Assembly (NCBI RefSeq): GCF_018131075.1
Contig: NZ_JAFCLS010000009.1
Coordinates: forward strand, 1-64,000
Reading direction: 5' to 3'
Source of the DNA: Bradyrhizobium sp. JYMT SZCCT0428
Lineage (GTDB): Bacteria > Pseudomonadota > Alphaproteobacteria > Rhizobiales > Xanthobacteraceae
Length of the DNA stretch: 64,000 bases
Shown: piece after piece, positions 1-8,666 of the stretch
Layout of the letters: each line of letters opens with the position of its first letter
Position numbering within the stretch: position 1 is the stretch's first letter
The notes under the pieces: generated by a model
What the model was told of the DNA's origin: nothing
Databases searched by the model: none
What the model saw: the letters and a program-made list of their open reading frames with translations, nothing else
Program-made: the position numbers and the translations under genes

Positions 1-277
1 GCTTTCAGACTGTTGGATTGTCGGACATAGATTGCCCGTGTGGGCAAGATAAGAAGTCGCGACGCTTCTATAGTGATTATCAAAGCACGTTGGTTGCTAT
101 TGGGATAGGCCGCCATGTCCGAGTTGGGGCACGGGCGATAACTGACGGGTGAGACGGCCCGACCGTGTTCAGGCAGCGAGCGGACGGTTTAACCGATGTT
201 GACAGCAGTCGGGGCGGCTGTCAGCAACGGTGCGTGTTTAACGCAAGAACAGACGCGACGAAGGGTATCGCATAACA

Positions 278-670
278 ATGAGAAATGGCTTTTTGTCCAT
301 CGTCCTGTTTTCGTTCGCATGTTCTCCGGGCATGGCGGCGGATACGTATTCGTGCCAAGCAAAGGAGCAGCTATTCTTAAACGATGGTGGGCTCGTCCGC
401 GCCAAGCCGCAGATGGACTGGAGCCCCCAGTTCATGATCGACAAGAACACTGGAAATGCGGTCGGTGAGATATTCTTGGGATCACCCACGTGGCAGATCA
501 TGCAGCGAGGCTCAACGGGCAGTTCTCTCGTGAGCCAAGGTCGCGTCATGGGACAACGGGTCTACAAAGTCGTCATCTACGGCTTCAATGAGCGGAAAGA
601 AAAACCATTCATTATTGAGAACCGGGGCAGCGAGGGCGTCTTCGAAATCTTCAGTGGGACTTGCAAATAG
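278..670 (+). CDS. Small secreted protein of unknown function
   Basis: The 130-residue product begins with a clear Sec signal peptide: Arg/Asn, then a hydrophobic stretch, with cleavage expected near residue 20 (GMA before ADTYSC). The mature part is about 110 residues and polar. It has one cysteine near its start (residue 26) and one second from the end (residue 129), which could form a disulfide in the periplasm. A purine-rich AAGGG about 12 bases before the ATG is a plausible ribosome binding site. I do not recognise the family. The gene stands alone, with non-coding or degenerate DNA on both sides, and is less GC-rich than genes beyond 10 kb. Confidence 0.6.
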   Translation: MRNGFLSIVLFSFACSPGMAADTYSCQAKEQLFLNDGGLVRAKPQMDWSPQFMIDKNTGNAVGEIFLGSPTWQIMQRGSTGSSLVSQGRVMGQRVYKVVIYGFNERKEKPFIIENRGSEGVFEIFSGTCK

Positions 671-906
671 GGCCGAGCCAATGTTTGCGGAACCGCGAGC
701 CCATCATTGCTACCGCCGCCTGTGCTTCTGCTATCAGCGGCTCGAACCCGGCGAGGAATGCCGTCACCCTTCGACGGCACAGTTCGATGAAGCCGGAGCG
801 GCGGCGGCGCACGATCATGGGCAGGCTACTTATTCGGCTTCCACTCTCGTGCTAACCTCTGCGCCACGGCTATCTGGGCTGCGGTCATCTCCATTTCGAT
901 GTAACG
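671..906. other. No gene recognised
   Basis: Reading frames exist on both strands, but none has a convincing start, ribosome binding site or family resemblance. The stretch lies between a secreted-protein gene and the end of a decayed Sel1-repeat gene and may be degenerate sequence. Confidence 0.4.
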
Positions 907-1291
907 TCAATTTATTTCCCCGCGCGTGTCACCGCGCGCTGACGCCAAGTTGTACCACATATGCGCGCTAACAAGGTCCTTCACCCCTCGGCCTTTGGCG
1001 AGCATTTCCCCGAGATTGGTTTGGGCCAAAGTGTGCCTTGGTCAGCAGCCTTCCGATGCCACTTCAACGCCTCAGCATAGTCTTGCGGAATGCTCCGACC
1101 GTTGGCGTACATGGTCCCGACAAGGGTTTGGGCGTCCCTGTTGCCTTGGTCAGCAGCCTGACGCCAAATCTGAAACGCAGTAGCATAGTCCCCTCTTGCA
1201 GCCGGGCATAAGGTTCCTCTAACGTACCTGATGCCACCGGTGTGGCAATGCTCAACGCCAGAGCGATTATCGTGATTGCCTTGAAGTTCAT
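907..1291 (-). pseudogene. Sel1-repeat protein, broken by two frameshifts
   Basis: The gene reads from an ATG at 1291 with a signal peptide (MNFKAIT followed by a hydrophobic run, cleavage near VASG). It continues through PYARLQEG into a Sel1-like repeat only if one base is restored near 1193. The repeat itself reads GDYATAFQIWRQAADQG and then NGRSIPQDYAEALKWHRKAADQG. A second frame change near 1037 is needed to continue as TLAQTNLGEMLAKGRG and a MWYNLASARGD ending, with a stop at 907-909. Sel1 repeats (alpha/alpha, TPR-like) normally mediate protein contacts in exported proteins. Each segment is well conserved while the frames are broken, so the loss is recent or a sequencing error. Confidence 0.75.
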
Positions 1292-1375
1292 TTCCGGTTG
1301 CCCCGCCACACGTCGAAGAAGAGTTATGGCTGGCATGTATAGCAGTCCTTATCAAGTGGCGGTCATCGTCAGAGG

Positions 1376-1579
1376 CTAAATGTTGTCGAGGTTGGCGACC
1401 ACAGATTTTGTAAGCCACCATTTTGGGTGTCCACTCCTCAGCTTCGACATAGCGCGCGCGATCATGAACGCTGCGTCAGCACAGCAAATCTGCATCGTGG
1501 GCTTTCCGCCGTGCTTCAGCCAATCGCGGTCGGTTTCAATATCGAAATTGACCAACGGCACCGCGATGGGAAGACTCAA
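1376..1579 (-). CDS. Hypothetical small protein, doubtful
   Basis: The 67-residue frame has a mixed, protein-like composition (VNFDIETDRDWLKHGG, then a Cys-Cys pair and KWWLTKS). It starts with TTG and has no obvious ribosome binding site. No family is recognised. It could be a real small gene or the remnant of one, since neighbouring DNA is degenerate. The opposite strand is open over the same stretch. Confidence 0.25.
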   Translation of the reverse strand: MSLPIAVPLVNFDIETDRDWLKHGGKPTMQICCADAAFMIARAMSKLRSGHPKWWLTKSVVANLDNI

Positions 1580-1976
1580 GCTCGCCTTGGTGCCGATGCT
1601 GGCGTCGGGTAAGCCGGTCGGCCGCGTGTTCGATCAGGTGTTTCGGTAAGAAATCCGGATGCGTCTGCGGAGTAATGGCGGCGGCTGCGCAGATTTGAGG
1701 GCGCTTGACCCTCGCGCGCCGGATCGCGCGGGGAAGGACTATTCCGGCGCATCCGAGTTTTTTCCCGAGATTCCACCAGAGCAGCCGGGCCGGATCAAGA
1801 CAGCCGCGCTGTCAAAACTTTGAGTAGGAGCCGCCAAAGCGCTCGCCCGGCTGGCGTGATTCCCATGCTGCAATCCGGCAAGGCGATGGGCGGCGTGTTT
1901 AGCTTCCCCAGACAGACCGTGATAGAGATCGGGCCGCCCCCGTGAACTCGTCCTGCTACGATCAAAAGGAAGCAAA
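1580..1976. other. Gene-poor stretch with two related coding-like fragments
   Basis: No intact gene is seen. On the plus strand two short fragments resemble each other: one around 1590-1648 reads VPMLASGKPVGRVF, and one around 1858-1945 reads IPMLQSGKAMGGVF and ends at a TGA. They look like relics of a duplicated gene. I cannot name the family. Confidence 0.3.
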
Positions 1977-2351
1977 ATGGAGATTTTGATATTCGCGGTT
2001 CTGCTGGGACTTATCCCGGCCTTTTTGGCGAAAAAGAAGGGACGATCATTTGGCCTGTGGTGGTTCTACGGTGCGTGTATCTTCATCGTCGCTCTTCCTC
2101 ACGCATTGCTAATGGAGCCATTGCCCGACAGTGAAGAAGCAATGCGGCTCGATTCGCTTCAAAAAACGAGCAAGGGATTTACTCCTGTCAAGCAGGCTGC
2201 AATTGATTTCACTGCCGATGGGGTAGTCGATGGCATACCCTTTCGAAACGAGCCCGATGGCGGTGTCGTAAGTCTCATTGACGGCAGAACAATTAAATTC
2301 CGAAACAAAAAAGACCTCGAAGCGATGATCCGATCTCAACGGCGTGGCTGA
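1977..2351 (+). CDS. Small membrane protein with a C-terminal VVDG module
   Basis: The product has 124 residues. The first half carries two membrane segments (about 3-18 and 27-47) separated by a basic KKKGR turn. The second half is soluble and ends in a module with the pattern VVDGIPF, then DGGVVSLIDG, then a KDLEAMI helix. A related ending (VVDGMAY, DGSIEAQMP, DELRTHL) occurs in the protein at 22494-23381. The start is supported by AGGAAG seven bases upstream of the ATG. It faces the gene at 2369-2734, with only 17 bases between the stops. Function unknown. Confidence 0.65.
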   Translation: MEILIFAVLLGLIPAFLAKKKGRSFGLWWFYGACIFIVALPHALLMEPLPDSEEAMRLDSLQKTSKGFTPVKQAAIDFTADGVVDGIPFRNEPDGGVVSLIDGRTIKFRNKKDLEAMIRSQRRG

Positions 2352-2368
2352 GGCGGTTTGTGACCAAA

Positions 2369-2734
2369 TTATCCACGAAAATAGTATGGTGCTCGCTCTT
2401 CAATTGAAGATTTTTCACCTGTTTTCCAGTCAATGATGTTGTAACCGCCAGCATCGTTCGGGAATTTAAGATATCGAATGCCTTTGGAATAGATGCTCTC
2501 CTTTGCATTACCGACCGCCGCCATGACGACGATGACATTTAGTTTCTTCGTCTCCGCGGTCCAGTCGAGCCTAAGGGTGTTTGAGAAAATGCCCTCCACT
2601 TTTGCGTCACACACCCGGCCAAACTGAGAGTTTATTAGGTCTGCAACTTTCGAGTTGCCAGAGTTCCACAGAAACACGGCGGCCGCCAAAATCAAGACCG
2701 AACCGACTAGCGTCCATTTAGCGAGCTTGCCCAT
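2369..2734 (-). CDS. Membrane-anchored protein of unknown function
   Basis: The product has 121 residues with one N-terminal membrane segment (about 7-24) that probably stays as an anchor, followed by a soluble extracytoplasmic domain. It includes AKVEGIFSNTLRLDWTAETKK and a C-terminal IIDWKTGEKSS. The gene lies 24 bases downstream of the gene ending at 2759 on the same strand, so the two are probably co-transcribed. No family recognised. Confidence 0.6.
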   Translation of the reverse strand: MGKLAKWTLVGSVLILAAAVFLWNSGNSKVADLINSQFGRVCDAKVEGIFSNTLRLDWTAETKKLNVIVVMAAVGNAKESIYSKGIRYLKFPNDAGGYNIIDWKTGEKSSIEERAPYYFRG

Positions 2735-2758
2735 CTGTTCATCGTCGGGGTGGCGTGA

Positions 2759-3478
2759 TCATCGTGCGGTCAACAATTTGCGCGCTTCAAGCAGCCGCGC
2801 TGCGTTCCGCTTCCGTACATTGTCACATTCGCTAAGATTGTCGGGACGCCGGTTTCCGCCATTGTAGACCTGCAGAAAGATGCTCTGGAATTGTTCTTGT
2901 CTAGGTTTGTCCGACATCCGCGAGATATAGTCGCCGACGATCTTTTCGTCGCCGTTAGGAGGCCACCCACACGCCTTCTGCGTCCCCGCGTGAATCGTAA
3001 GCGTTAGGATTGCCTTGTGGGCTTCACGAACGCTGTCCCCGCAAAGCGCACTGAGCGGAGCCCCGTTTGCACCTGCCCGCTCACAATCCCATCCTGTGAA
3101 ATCGCCTGAGCCAGGTTGGGCCGAATACCAATATGCCAAATGCCGGACGTTAAATCCGCCAAAGTCATAGAATGCCTTGAACGAGCTTGAAGGAGGCGTC
3201 GGGTCTCCGGGTGCTAAGAACAGAATTTGGCATGAGGCAGAACCACACAAGGATCGAACGGCCTCGTCGTAGATTTCACGACGCGCAACGGCCGTTTGAT
3301 CAAGCTCAACGAAAATCGGTTTAGACTTATCTGGCACGCGGCCAACCACTTTCCAAAGCGAGGGCTGACCAGCGGCCACAGCAGCGGTCTGCGATGTCCA
3401 CGAACGAGTGATGAAAACCAGTAACGACACGGAAATGAGGCCCAGAACCACAACGATGATCTTCTCGATCCGGCTCAT
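2759..3478 (-). CDS. Membrane-anchored periplasmic protein of unknown function
   Basis: From the ATG at 3478 the product has 239 residues: a short cytoplasmic MSRIEK, one membrane segment (about 7-24), then a periplasmic domain with seven cysteines. The frame is open 46 codons further upstream, but that part is Arg/Pro-rich and unlike protein, and GGGGG precedes the ATG chosen. The C-terminal third contains a DNLSECDNVRKRNAARLLEARKL helix. No family recognised. Likely first gene of a two-gene operon with the gene at 2369-2734. Confidence 0.6.
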   Translation of the reverse strand: MSRIEKIIVVVLGLISVSLLVFITRSWTSQTAAVAAGQPSLWKVVGRVPDKSKPIFVELDQTAVARREIYDEAVRSLCGSASCQILFLAPGDPTPPSSSFKAFYDFGGFNVRHLAYWYSAQPGSGDFTGWDCERAGANGAPLSALCGDSVREAHKAILTLTIHAGTQKACGWPPNGDEKIVGDYISRMSDKPRQEQFQSIFLQVYNGGNRRPDNLSECDNVRKRNAARLLEARKLLTAR

Positions 3479-3846
3479 TCCATGCCCCCGCCCTTGGCTC
3501 GCAAAGATCGTATCCTGAAGATACGGGCGTTGGATAGGCCGGTGGCAGGCCACTGGTGTGTTATTTCGGCTGGCCGGTGTGTGACAGCCTGCCACGCCCG
3601 ACGCTCCCTGCGGCACCTCGCGAGCGCGTCATGCCAGCGCCGAGCGCGACGAGCGCGCAGCCAGCCCGCACGGCGGCGACAAACAAATGTATGGCGCGGA
3701 GTCACAAGTCCCCCACCGGCAGCAATGCTACTAACAGCCACCGGCAGCGCGGCGCAATTCCTCTGGGCGTCTGCGAGTTTGGCAGACCCGTTTGCGGGGT
3801 CAGCACTGCCGGTCTTTCATCGCCCTTTTGGCGGCGCGAGACCCGC
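3479..3846. other. No gene recognised
   Basis: The open frames here are Arg/Pro-rich and look like chance frames in GC-rich sequence. The stretch probably holds the promoter of the minus-strand gene starting at 3478. Confidence 0.4.
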
Positions 3847-3993
3847 ATGAACATCGATTGGCACGATCCCGGCCTGTATTCGTCCCTCGCCCTGCTTGCA
3901 GGTGTCACGACGTTAGTGCTTATCATTCATGAGTTTCGCATGGGAAGCCTGGGTAGTGGAAAGGGCGAAGCCCCTAGACGGGCTCCTGCGTGA
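3847..3993 (+). CDS. Putative small single-pass membrane protein
   Basis: The 48-residue frame from the ATG at 3847 reads MNIDWHDPGLYSSLALLAGV, then a continuous hydrophobic segment (about 10-27), then a short charged tail. The frame is open upstream, but that part is Arg/Ala-rich. There is no good ribosome binding site, so this is tentative. Confidence 0.35.
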   Translation: MNIDWHDPGLYSSLALLAGVTTLVLIIHEFRMGSLGSGKGEAPRRAPA

Positions 3994-4123
3994 TCGTCTA
4001 TCGCTAACGCCACTGAACAAGCTAAGAAACCGCTTCCGACGCAAGTTGACACCCGGCGAAATTCAAAGGCGCGAACAGCGTTCACGTACGCGCCTTTAGA
4101 GATGTAGGGGCAAAAAGTGGGCA

Positions 4124-4687
4124 TTGATCAAATGTTGGGAATGCGCCCGCGAAATTTCGGATAAGGCTGTAGCCTGCCCGGAATGTGGAGCGCCCGCATC
4201 CGCTCCTGTGAATGTCAAGCCTCCACCATTGCCCGTTGCGCATCCGCCGCCGCTACCCGTCGCTGTAAATTACGACGCGACCACCGAGAACCCCACACGA
4301 ATAGCGCCTCGGTCTTACCGTCGTGCTCAAGGAGAAGATGGGATAAAAATATTCGGAGCAATCATGCTCAGTCTTTTTGTCATCGTTGTGGGAGTGTTAT
4401 TTTTCGGAATCGGAAGTAGTGAAAAAACTTCCAAAAAAGCCCCCGAAGACGAGTGGGTCAGTAAAAATCTTTGTAAAGAAGGCATCAAGCAAAGAGCAAC
4501 GCACCCGTCCACGGTCGATATCCATGGCTTCTTGGGTTACGCCACTAACATGTCGAAGGGGACTCGTTACACAAAATTATCTTTCGATGCGAAAAATGGC
4601 TACGGCCTTACGCTGAAGTATGAAGCGAAGTGCATAATCGATTCATACGGTCACCTCGATATTAGTATCGCGGAAAGAGATTACTGA
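4124..4687 (+). CDS. Zinc-ribbon membrane protein of unknown function
   Basis: The product has 187 residues and a TTG start. A zinc ribbon opens the protein (C4-x2-C7 ... C18-x2-C21). A Pro-rich linker (PPPLPVAHPPPLPVA) follows, then one membrane segment (about 75-97), then an approximately 85-residue C-terminal domain with two cysteines (near residues 117 and 170). The layout of cytoplasmic zinc ribbon, anchor and extracytoplasmic domain is common among uncharacterised bacterial membrane proteins. It stands alone. Confidence 0.7.
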   Translation: MIKCWECAREISDKAVACPECGAPASAPVNVKPPPLPVAHPPPLPVAVNYDATTENPTRIAPRSYRRAQGEDGIKIFGAIMLSLFVIVVGVLFFGIGSSEKTSKKAPEDEWVSKNLCKEGIKQRATHPSTVDIHGFLGYATNMSKGTRYTKLSFDAKNGYGLTLKYEAKCIIDSYGHLDISIAERDY

Positions 4688-5063
4688 TGAAATATTCCAA
4701 AGGCTATCACCCCCGTCCCGGGCTCGCCAAGCGGTAGACCGGAAGTCGCCGTGCTCTGCACCAGCGAAGAACCCATCGACACCTTCATCGGGCAAATGTC
4801 GCCGCGCGAGATATGCTGATGCCTTATGGCGATGTGGTGATCACGCTGTCTACGGTGCTGCGCATAAAGCGGACGCTGGGTGGACGCGAGATCGATCAGA
4901 TTATTCTGGACGTTGAGCCGCGGAAGGCGTGGCGACTGAGCAACAGCGCCGGGCCGACTGGCGCAAGAGTGAGCTGGCAGCAGCCCGTTTGGTCACATTC
5001 GCTTGAATAGCCCGACGTCAGACGTTGCCGGGCTGTTGCTCGGAGCGCGTCGCGATTAGTGCC
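4688..5063. other. No intact gene; possible coding remnant at 4729-5010
   Basis: Two plus-strand fragments in different frames look protein-like: 4738-4818 reads EVAVLCTSEEPIDTFIGQM, and 4813-5010 reads MLMPYGDVVITLSTVLRIKR. They could be one decayed gene split by a frameshift. No family recognised and no ribosome binding site seen. Confidence 0.3.
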
Positions 5064-5858
5064 CTATCGTCGGCACACCTTCTTGAAGAAAGCTGTACGG
5101 CCCATCGCCTTGCCGGTCGAGCAGGCAGCCTTGCATAACCGTTGCAGGCTTCCGTAAGAAATTCCGGCGTACCGATCCTCGGCTCGTAAGATAGAAAAGT
5201 GACTGGAATTTGCATGAGCCATCGTGCAATCCGCCGGATTGCGCTCCGTGCTTCTGCATTCTTCATAATTGCCAAAAAGCATGCCGCAGGTGTCCTCATC
5301 CAGCGGCTCGCGAGCATCGAGCTTACTCTTGCGCATCGTGAGTTGGCCTGAGTGAAAGCGTACGCTTATCAGGCGTTGCTCTTGGCGGTAAGAGAAAATG
5401 ATCTCATTTAATTGAACCTCCAATCTCTCAATTTTGATCTCACATTCAAGGCATTGATTTGCGAGCGGCTTAATGACCGCCTGCTTCCCACTCTCGATGA
5501 TCAGTTTCCAATCCCACCAACGTGTTCCCGATCCGAGTTCGCCCATGGAAATCACTATAAGATCGTAGTTCCTTGTCTTGTGGTGCTTCTCGAATGCGAT
5601 GAACGCTGTCCCGGGACAAAGCATTTGCCTCTCATCTCGGTAGAGGCACTTGTGACCTTTTTCCGAAGGACTTTCACGCACTTCATAACGGACGTTTCGG
5701 GCGACGACTGAGTCGCGGTCCACTGTCTTGCCAGCATCGCGCGAAGAGGCGGGACCAAAAGAAGTCAGCGCCATCAGGATCGGTAGCATGCAAAGCACAG
5801 CCGCGTTACATCTTCGCAAGTTGAGCACCATCGTCTTTTGCTGCCCCAAGATCGTCAC
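5064..5858 (-). CDS. Exported protein, last gene of the DUF4258/nuclease operon
   Basis: The product has 264 residues with an N-terminal signal peptide (hydrophobic AAVLCMLPILMALTSFG, cleavage expected near residues 38-40). The mature part is rich in cysteine, including a CLECE motif and CGMLFGNYEEC. The GTG start at 5858 overlaps the TGA of the upstream gene by four bases, a sign of translational coupling. An ATG at 5831 would also keep the signal peptide. I do not recognise the family. An exported product is an odd partner for a nuclease-like protein, so it may be an unrelated passenger on the transcript. Confidence 0.6.
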   Translation of the reverse strand: MTILGQQKTMVLNLRRCNAAVLCMLPILMALTSFGPASSRDAGKTVDRDSVVARNVRYEVRESPSEKGHKCLYRDERQMLCPGTAFIAFEKHHKTRNYDLIVISMGELGSGTRWWDWKLIIESGKQAVIKPLANQCLECEIKIERLEVQLNEIIFSYRQEQRLISVRFHSGQLTMRKSKLDAREPLDEDTCGMLFGNYEECRSTERNPADCTMAHANSSHFSILRAEDRYAGISYGSLQRLCKAACSTGKAMGRTAFFKKVCRR

Positions 5859-6856
5859 ACCGTTTTAGCCCCGCTCAGACCGCCAGCCATGCTGGTCCAG
5901 CTTCTCAATAAGTCGTCGTTTCCATTCCACCAGTACTGGAGCCGCAGTGCGGCCTCCAGGGCGTCTACGACATCGTCTGCCTGATCAGCGAACGGCTTCT
6001 GTGTGTCCAGGCGCGGCGTGTCAATAACAATTCCGAGGGAGCCGCCCGCGCGCCTCAAATACCCTCCAATATCGGTTAGGCTCATCGGAAACGTTGTGCG
6101 TTCAGTAAGTTTTGCAAGGCCGGGCAACATGATCTTGACCGAGGCTGAGGGTGCGCCGCTGTCCCGGCATTGAAGTGACATTCTGGGACGAGGCACCGCA
6201 GAATGCACCCGGAGCGTCTTTGATACTTCAAAATAGATAGTTCTAGACTCTGTCGGACGAATCCCGTCCGCATTAGGGTCTGATTTCATTACAAGTGTGG
6301 GATAGCGCTTTAGTAGTAGCTGGCGCATCGCTTTGAAAAAGCTAATCGCGCCGTCATTGGGCAAGGGCTCATAGGGCGAATTAGCCTGCTGTATTGCGAC
6401 GTCGATTGTTAATCGGTCGGCCGCGCCAATAAATTTGCGAAGGTATTCGTACGAGATGCGAACGTCGAACATATTCGCCAATCGGCTACCCTTGAGATAC
6501 TGGTCGGGCGCAAGCAGGACCGAAAATGCCTCAACGCCTTGGTTACGATAGGCCGCAACAGTCTTCTGGTAGCGATGTGGCTGTCCGAAGCCCTCGCGCG
6601 TGACGCTATAGCCAGCGTCGATTTTGTTTTCGATGAGGATGATCGGTCCATTAGTAAACCTCAGGATCAGGTCGATTGATCCCGGGCTGCCGATGTGACG
6701 CTGCTGAGCAAATATCTCAGCGGCTTCTCCGATTTCTCTCCCGGTGACGAGCTTGGCGACGAGCGCCGTAAACTCCGGCCGCTCTCTGAACGAGCGCAAG
6801 AAAAGGGCGTCGCTGTCACACTCATAGATACGGTGGCTAATCATGGAAAACTCCAT
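5855..6856 (-). CDS. PD-(D/E)XK nuclease superfamily protein
   Basis: The 333-residue product carries a PD-(D/E)XK core near its N terminus. GSID (Asp62) precedes a beta-strand, then IILIENK gives Glu76 and Lys78. A QPHRY helix (Gln92, Tyr96) matches the Q-x3-Y element seen in many nucleases of this fold. The remaining 200 residues have no domain I recognise. The fold implies a metal-dependent DNA or RNA nuclease, though the substrate cannot be read. Translation probably starts at ATG 6856, two bases after the upstream stop; an in-frame ATG at 6844 is possible. The downstream gene overlaps by four bases. Nucleases of this fold often sit in defence modules, which fits but does not prove such a role. 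Confidence 0.7.
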   Translation of the reverse strand: MEFSMISHRIYECDSDALFLRSFRERPEFTALVAKLVTGREIGEAAEIFAQQRHIGSPGSIDLILRFTNGPIILIENKIDAGYSVTREGFGQPHRYQKTVAAYRNQGVEAFSVLLAPDQYLKGSRLANMFDVRISYEYLRKFIGAADRLTIDVAIQQANSPYEPLPNDGAISFFKAMRQLLLKRYPTLVMKSDPNADGIRPTESRTIYFEVSKTLRVHSAVPRPRMSLQCRDSGAPSASVKIMLPGLAKLTERTTFPMSLTDIGGYLRRAGGSLGIVIDTPRLDTQKPFADQADDVVDALEAALRLQYWWNGNDDLLRSWTSMAGGLSGAKTV

Positions 6857-6858
6857 TT

Positions 6859-8382
6859 CTAATTCTCACGAGACGGAAGCCCGTCTCGCAATTGGACAAT
6901 CAATTCGTTAGTTTGATCTCGTAATTCAGCGAGCCATCTCGCTTCGTAATCACTGAACGCGCTTCGAATGACCTCCACGCTTTCGAGAAGAGCGGCTTCC
7001 AGTCGTCCGTCCACAATCGCTTGGTAAACGAAATGTCCAAGTATAAACCGTGGATACCAGTTCGTCTCCCACACACGCTTTCCGCTGACCTGGGGCAGTA
7101 ACTCGACAGGTTGAACGCGGCCATTGCATTGCCGACCTAGCCAATGCGCGACGTGATCCCCATCGGCGGGTGTCCATGAGAAATAATAATTTTCTAGAAA
7201 CTGCTTTTCGTCCGTCAGCGGCGAATGCTCCCACAGTGAACCACTAGTCGTGCTTTCGCCACGACGGATCGCTGCCATCTCCGCATGCTCGCCTTCAAAA
7301 TCCGGCAATATTTCCAACTCCGAGCTTACTCGGTATCGCGCATTTTGAACGTCAACATAGGTACCGGCACTTTCGAAAAACCCGAGATCGCAACTGGGGT
7401 CTAAGGGCCATCGGCCAAACTCTGAGCCGTCTTCGTTGAATAGAGTGAGTTCGACCCACGCGCGAGACTCGATCATTGGTCCTAACGTTCGCTCTTTCAC
7501 CGTGGGACCTATCGCAAGCCGTATCTCGCGAAATAGATTGATTTCGCTATCAATCGGCGACGTAAACTGCGCGCTACTGTGGTCAGTGGCTTCCAAGCTG
7601 ACCGGCAATCGCCAACCTGCGTGCCAAACCCGAATGAGTGGCACGCTTGGAAGCGGTGGGGCCTCGGTCCAATGTTCGTATCCCTCTTGATAAGCGGTTC
7701 GGAAGAGGCATGCCATTCCGGTTAATCGGAATTCATTGCGCCGAAAATCCCATGTTCCTGGGACACGCTGCATTCGATGAAAAAGCTGCATCAAGTCTGT
7801 CCTGAGAATGATCCTCCTGCTTAGCTCTTGCAAAAGGAGGGCAATGTTCTCAGCCGCCTCATCCGCGCCAGCGCTGTCTCCCTTCGCCAAGGTTGCCGGG
7901 CGACGCCAGATGCTTGTGTTTCGAAACAGGCTGATTTTAGCTTGCTCCACCTCTTGGCCGCTCGCCTCGGCGATGAAAGTTGCTCTTTCGAGGTATCCGC
8001 GCGCAAGACCGATGAGCTTATCAGCCTTGGCTGCACGGTTCTTTGCATCGCTAAGATCGAGGTCTGGCGAGATCATGTACCGATGCAGGTGAAATGGGCC
8101 GCCGCCTTTTGCGCTGCTCCACTCCTCCTTGAGATACGCAATAGTTTTTTTGGAATCTTTGAGGATTTGACCAAGCGCTTTTGCGGCGAAAAGTCTGTCC
8201 TCACGCGACTGAAATCTGAGGTACCCGCCTTTACTGTCGTTGCAGCGCTTTTCGATTTGCCTGAGTCGCCTTACTTCGTCAGCGCTATGCTTCGCTTCCA
8301 CTGCGTCTGACCTTTGGTCGGGATCGTCGGCGCGCCGCTGACTTGGAAGGCGACCTACAATCGATATTACGTTGTCGATCAT
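6859..8382 (-). CDS. Unrecognised 507-residue protein in the nuclease operon
   Basis: From the ATG at 8382 the product has 507 residues with no signal peptide or membrane segment. The N-terminal third is charged and helical (RRLRQIEKRCNDSKGG, LKDSKKTIAYLKEEWSS). The middle is richer in beta-strand and aromatic residues (WHAGWRLPVSLE, IESRAWVELTLFNEDG). A final helical segment reads LRDQTNELIVQLRDG. I recognise no catalytic motif or known domain. The frame is open further upstream but would overlap the DUF4258 gene completely, so the ATG 11 bases after that gene is preferred. It sits two bases before the nuclease gene. Confidence 0.6.
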   Translation of the reverse strand: MIDNVISIVGRLPSQRRADDPDQRSDAVEAKHSADEVRRLRQIEKRCNDSKGGYLRFQSREDRLFAAKALGQILKDSKKTIAYLKEEWSSAKGGGPFHLHRYMISPDLDLSDAKNRAAKADKLIGLARGYLERATFIAEASGQEVEQAKISLFRNTSIWRRPATLAKGDSAGADEAAENIALLLQELSRRIILRTDLMQLFHRMQRVPGTWDFRRNEFRLTGMACLFRTAYQEGYEHWTEAPPLPSVPLIRVWHAGWRLPVSLEATDHSSAQFTSPIDSEINLFREIRLAIGPTVKERTLGPMIESRAWVELTLFNEDGSEFGRWPLDPSCDLGFFESAGTYVDVQNARYRVSSELEILPDFEGEHAEMAAIRRGESTTSGSLWEHSPLTDEKQFLENYYFSWTPADGDHVAHWLGRQCNGRVQPVELLPQVSGKRVWETNWYPRFILGHFVYQAIVDGRLEAALLESVEVIRSAFSDYEARWLAELRDQTNELIVQLRDGLPSREN

Positions 8383-8393
8383 GACAAAGGCTT

Positions 8394-8666
8394 TCAGTGC
8401 TTGGCCCGGTAACGTCGGCCGCGTGCATTTTCGTGGATAAAGAGAACGGTGACGACTTGTGCGTGACTTTCGCTCCACACCACCGCGAGTTGGCTCAGGT
8501 ACCCTAGGTTCATTGCCTTGGCGAACTGCTGACTGACCCTGATGAGCGTGCAATGATTGCCAATATCCCTTTCGCAATCGGCGTTTTCAAAAATCCGCTC
8601 GATCGAGTCCTCGGAAATACCCCGTTGCCTACAGCGTAGTTCGGCATGATTCGAAATACTGAACAT
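8394..8666 (-). CDS. DUF4258 domain protein, first gene of the operon
   Basis: The 90-residue product opens with FSISNHAELRCRQRGISEDS, the His-Ala...Arg-Gly-Ile-Ser pattern of DUF4258. It ends with beta-strands and a VVTVLFIHEN segment typical of this small fold. Members are compact and have been suggested to resemble small toxins of the RelE/BrnT type, but no activity is established here. An unusually strong ribosome binding site, AGGAGG at 8673-8678, lies six bases before the ATG. It is the promoter-proximal gene of the minus-strand operon running to 5064. Confidence 0.7.
   Translation of the reverse strand: MFSISNHAELRCRQRGISEDSIERIFENADCERDIGNHCTLIRVSQQFAKAMNLGYLSQLAVVWSESHAQVVTVLFIHENARGRRYRAKH

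Noticed and set aside
588..971. Plus-strand frame after the first secreted-protein gene
   Set aside because: It starts inside the secreted-protein gene, has no ribosome binding site, and is His/Arg/Ala-rich with no family resemblance.
4715..4745. tRNA-like string GCTCGCCAAGCGGTAGACCGG
   Set aside because: It resembles the D-arm region of some tRNAs, but no acceptor stem, anticodon arm or T-arm of the right spacing can be built around it.
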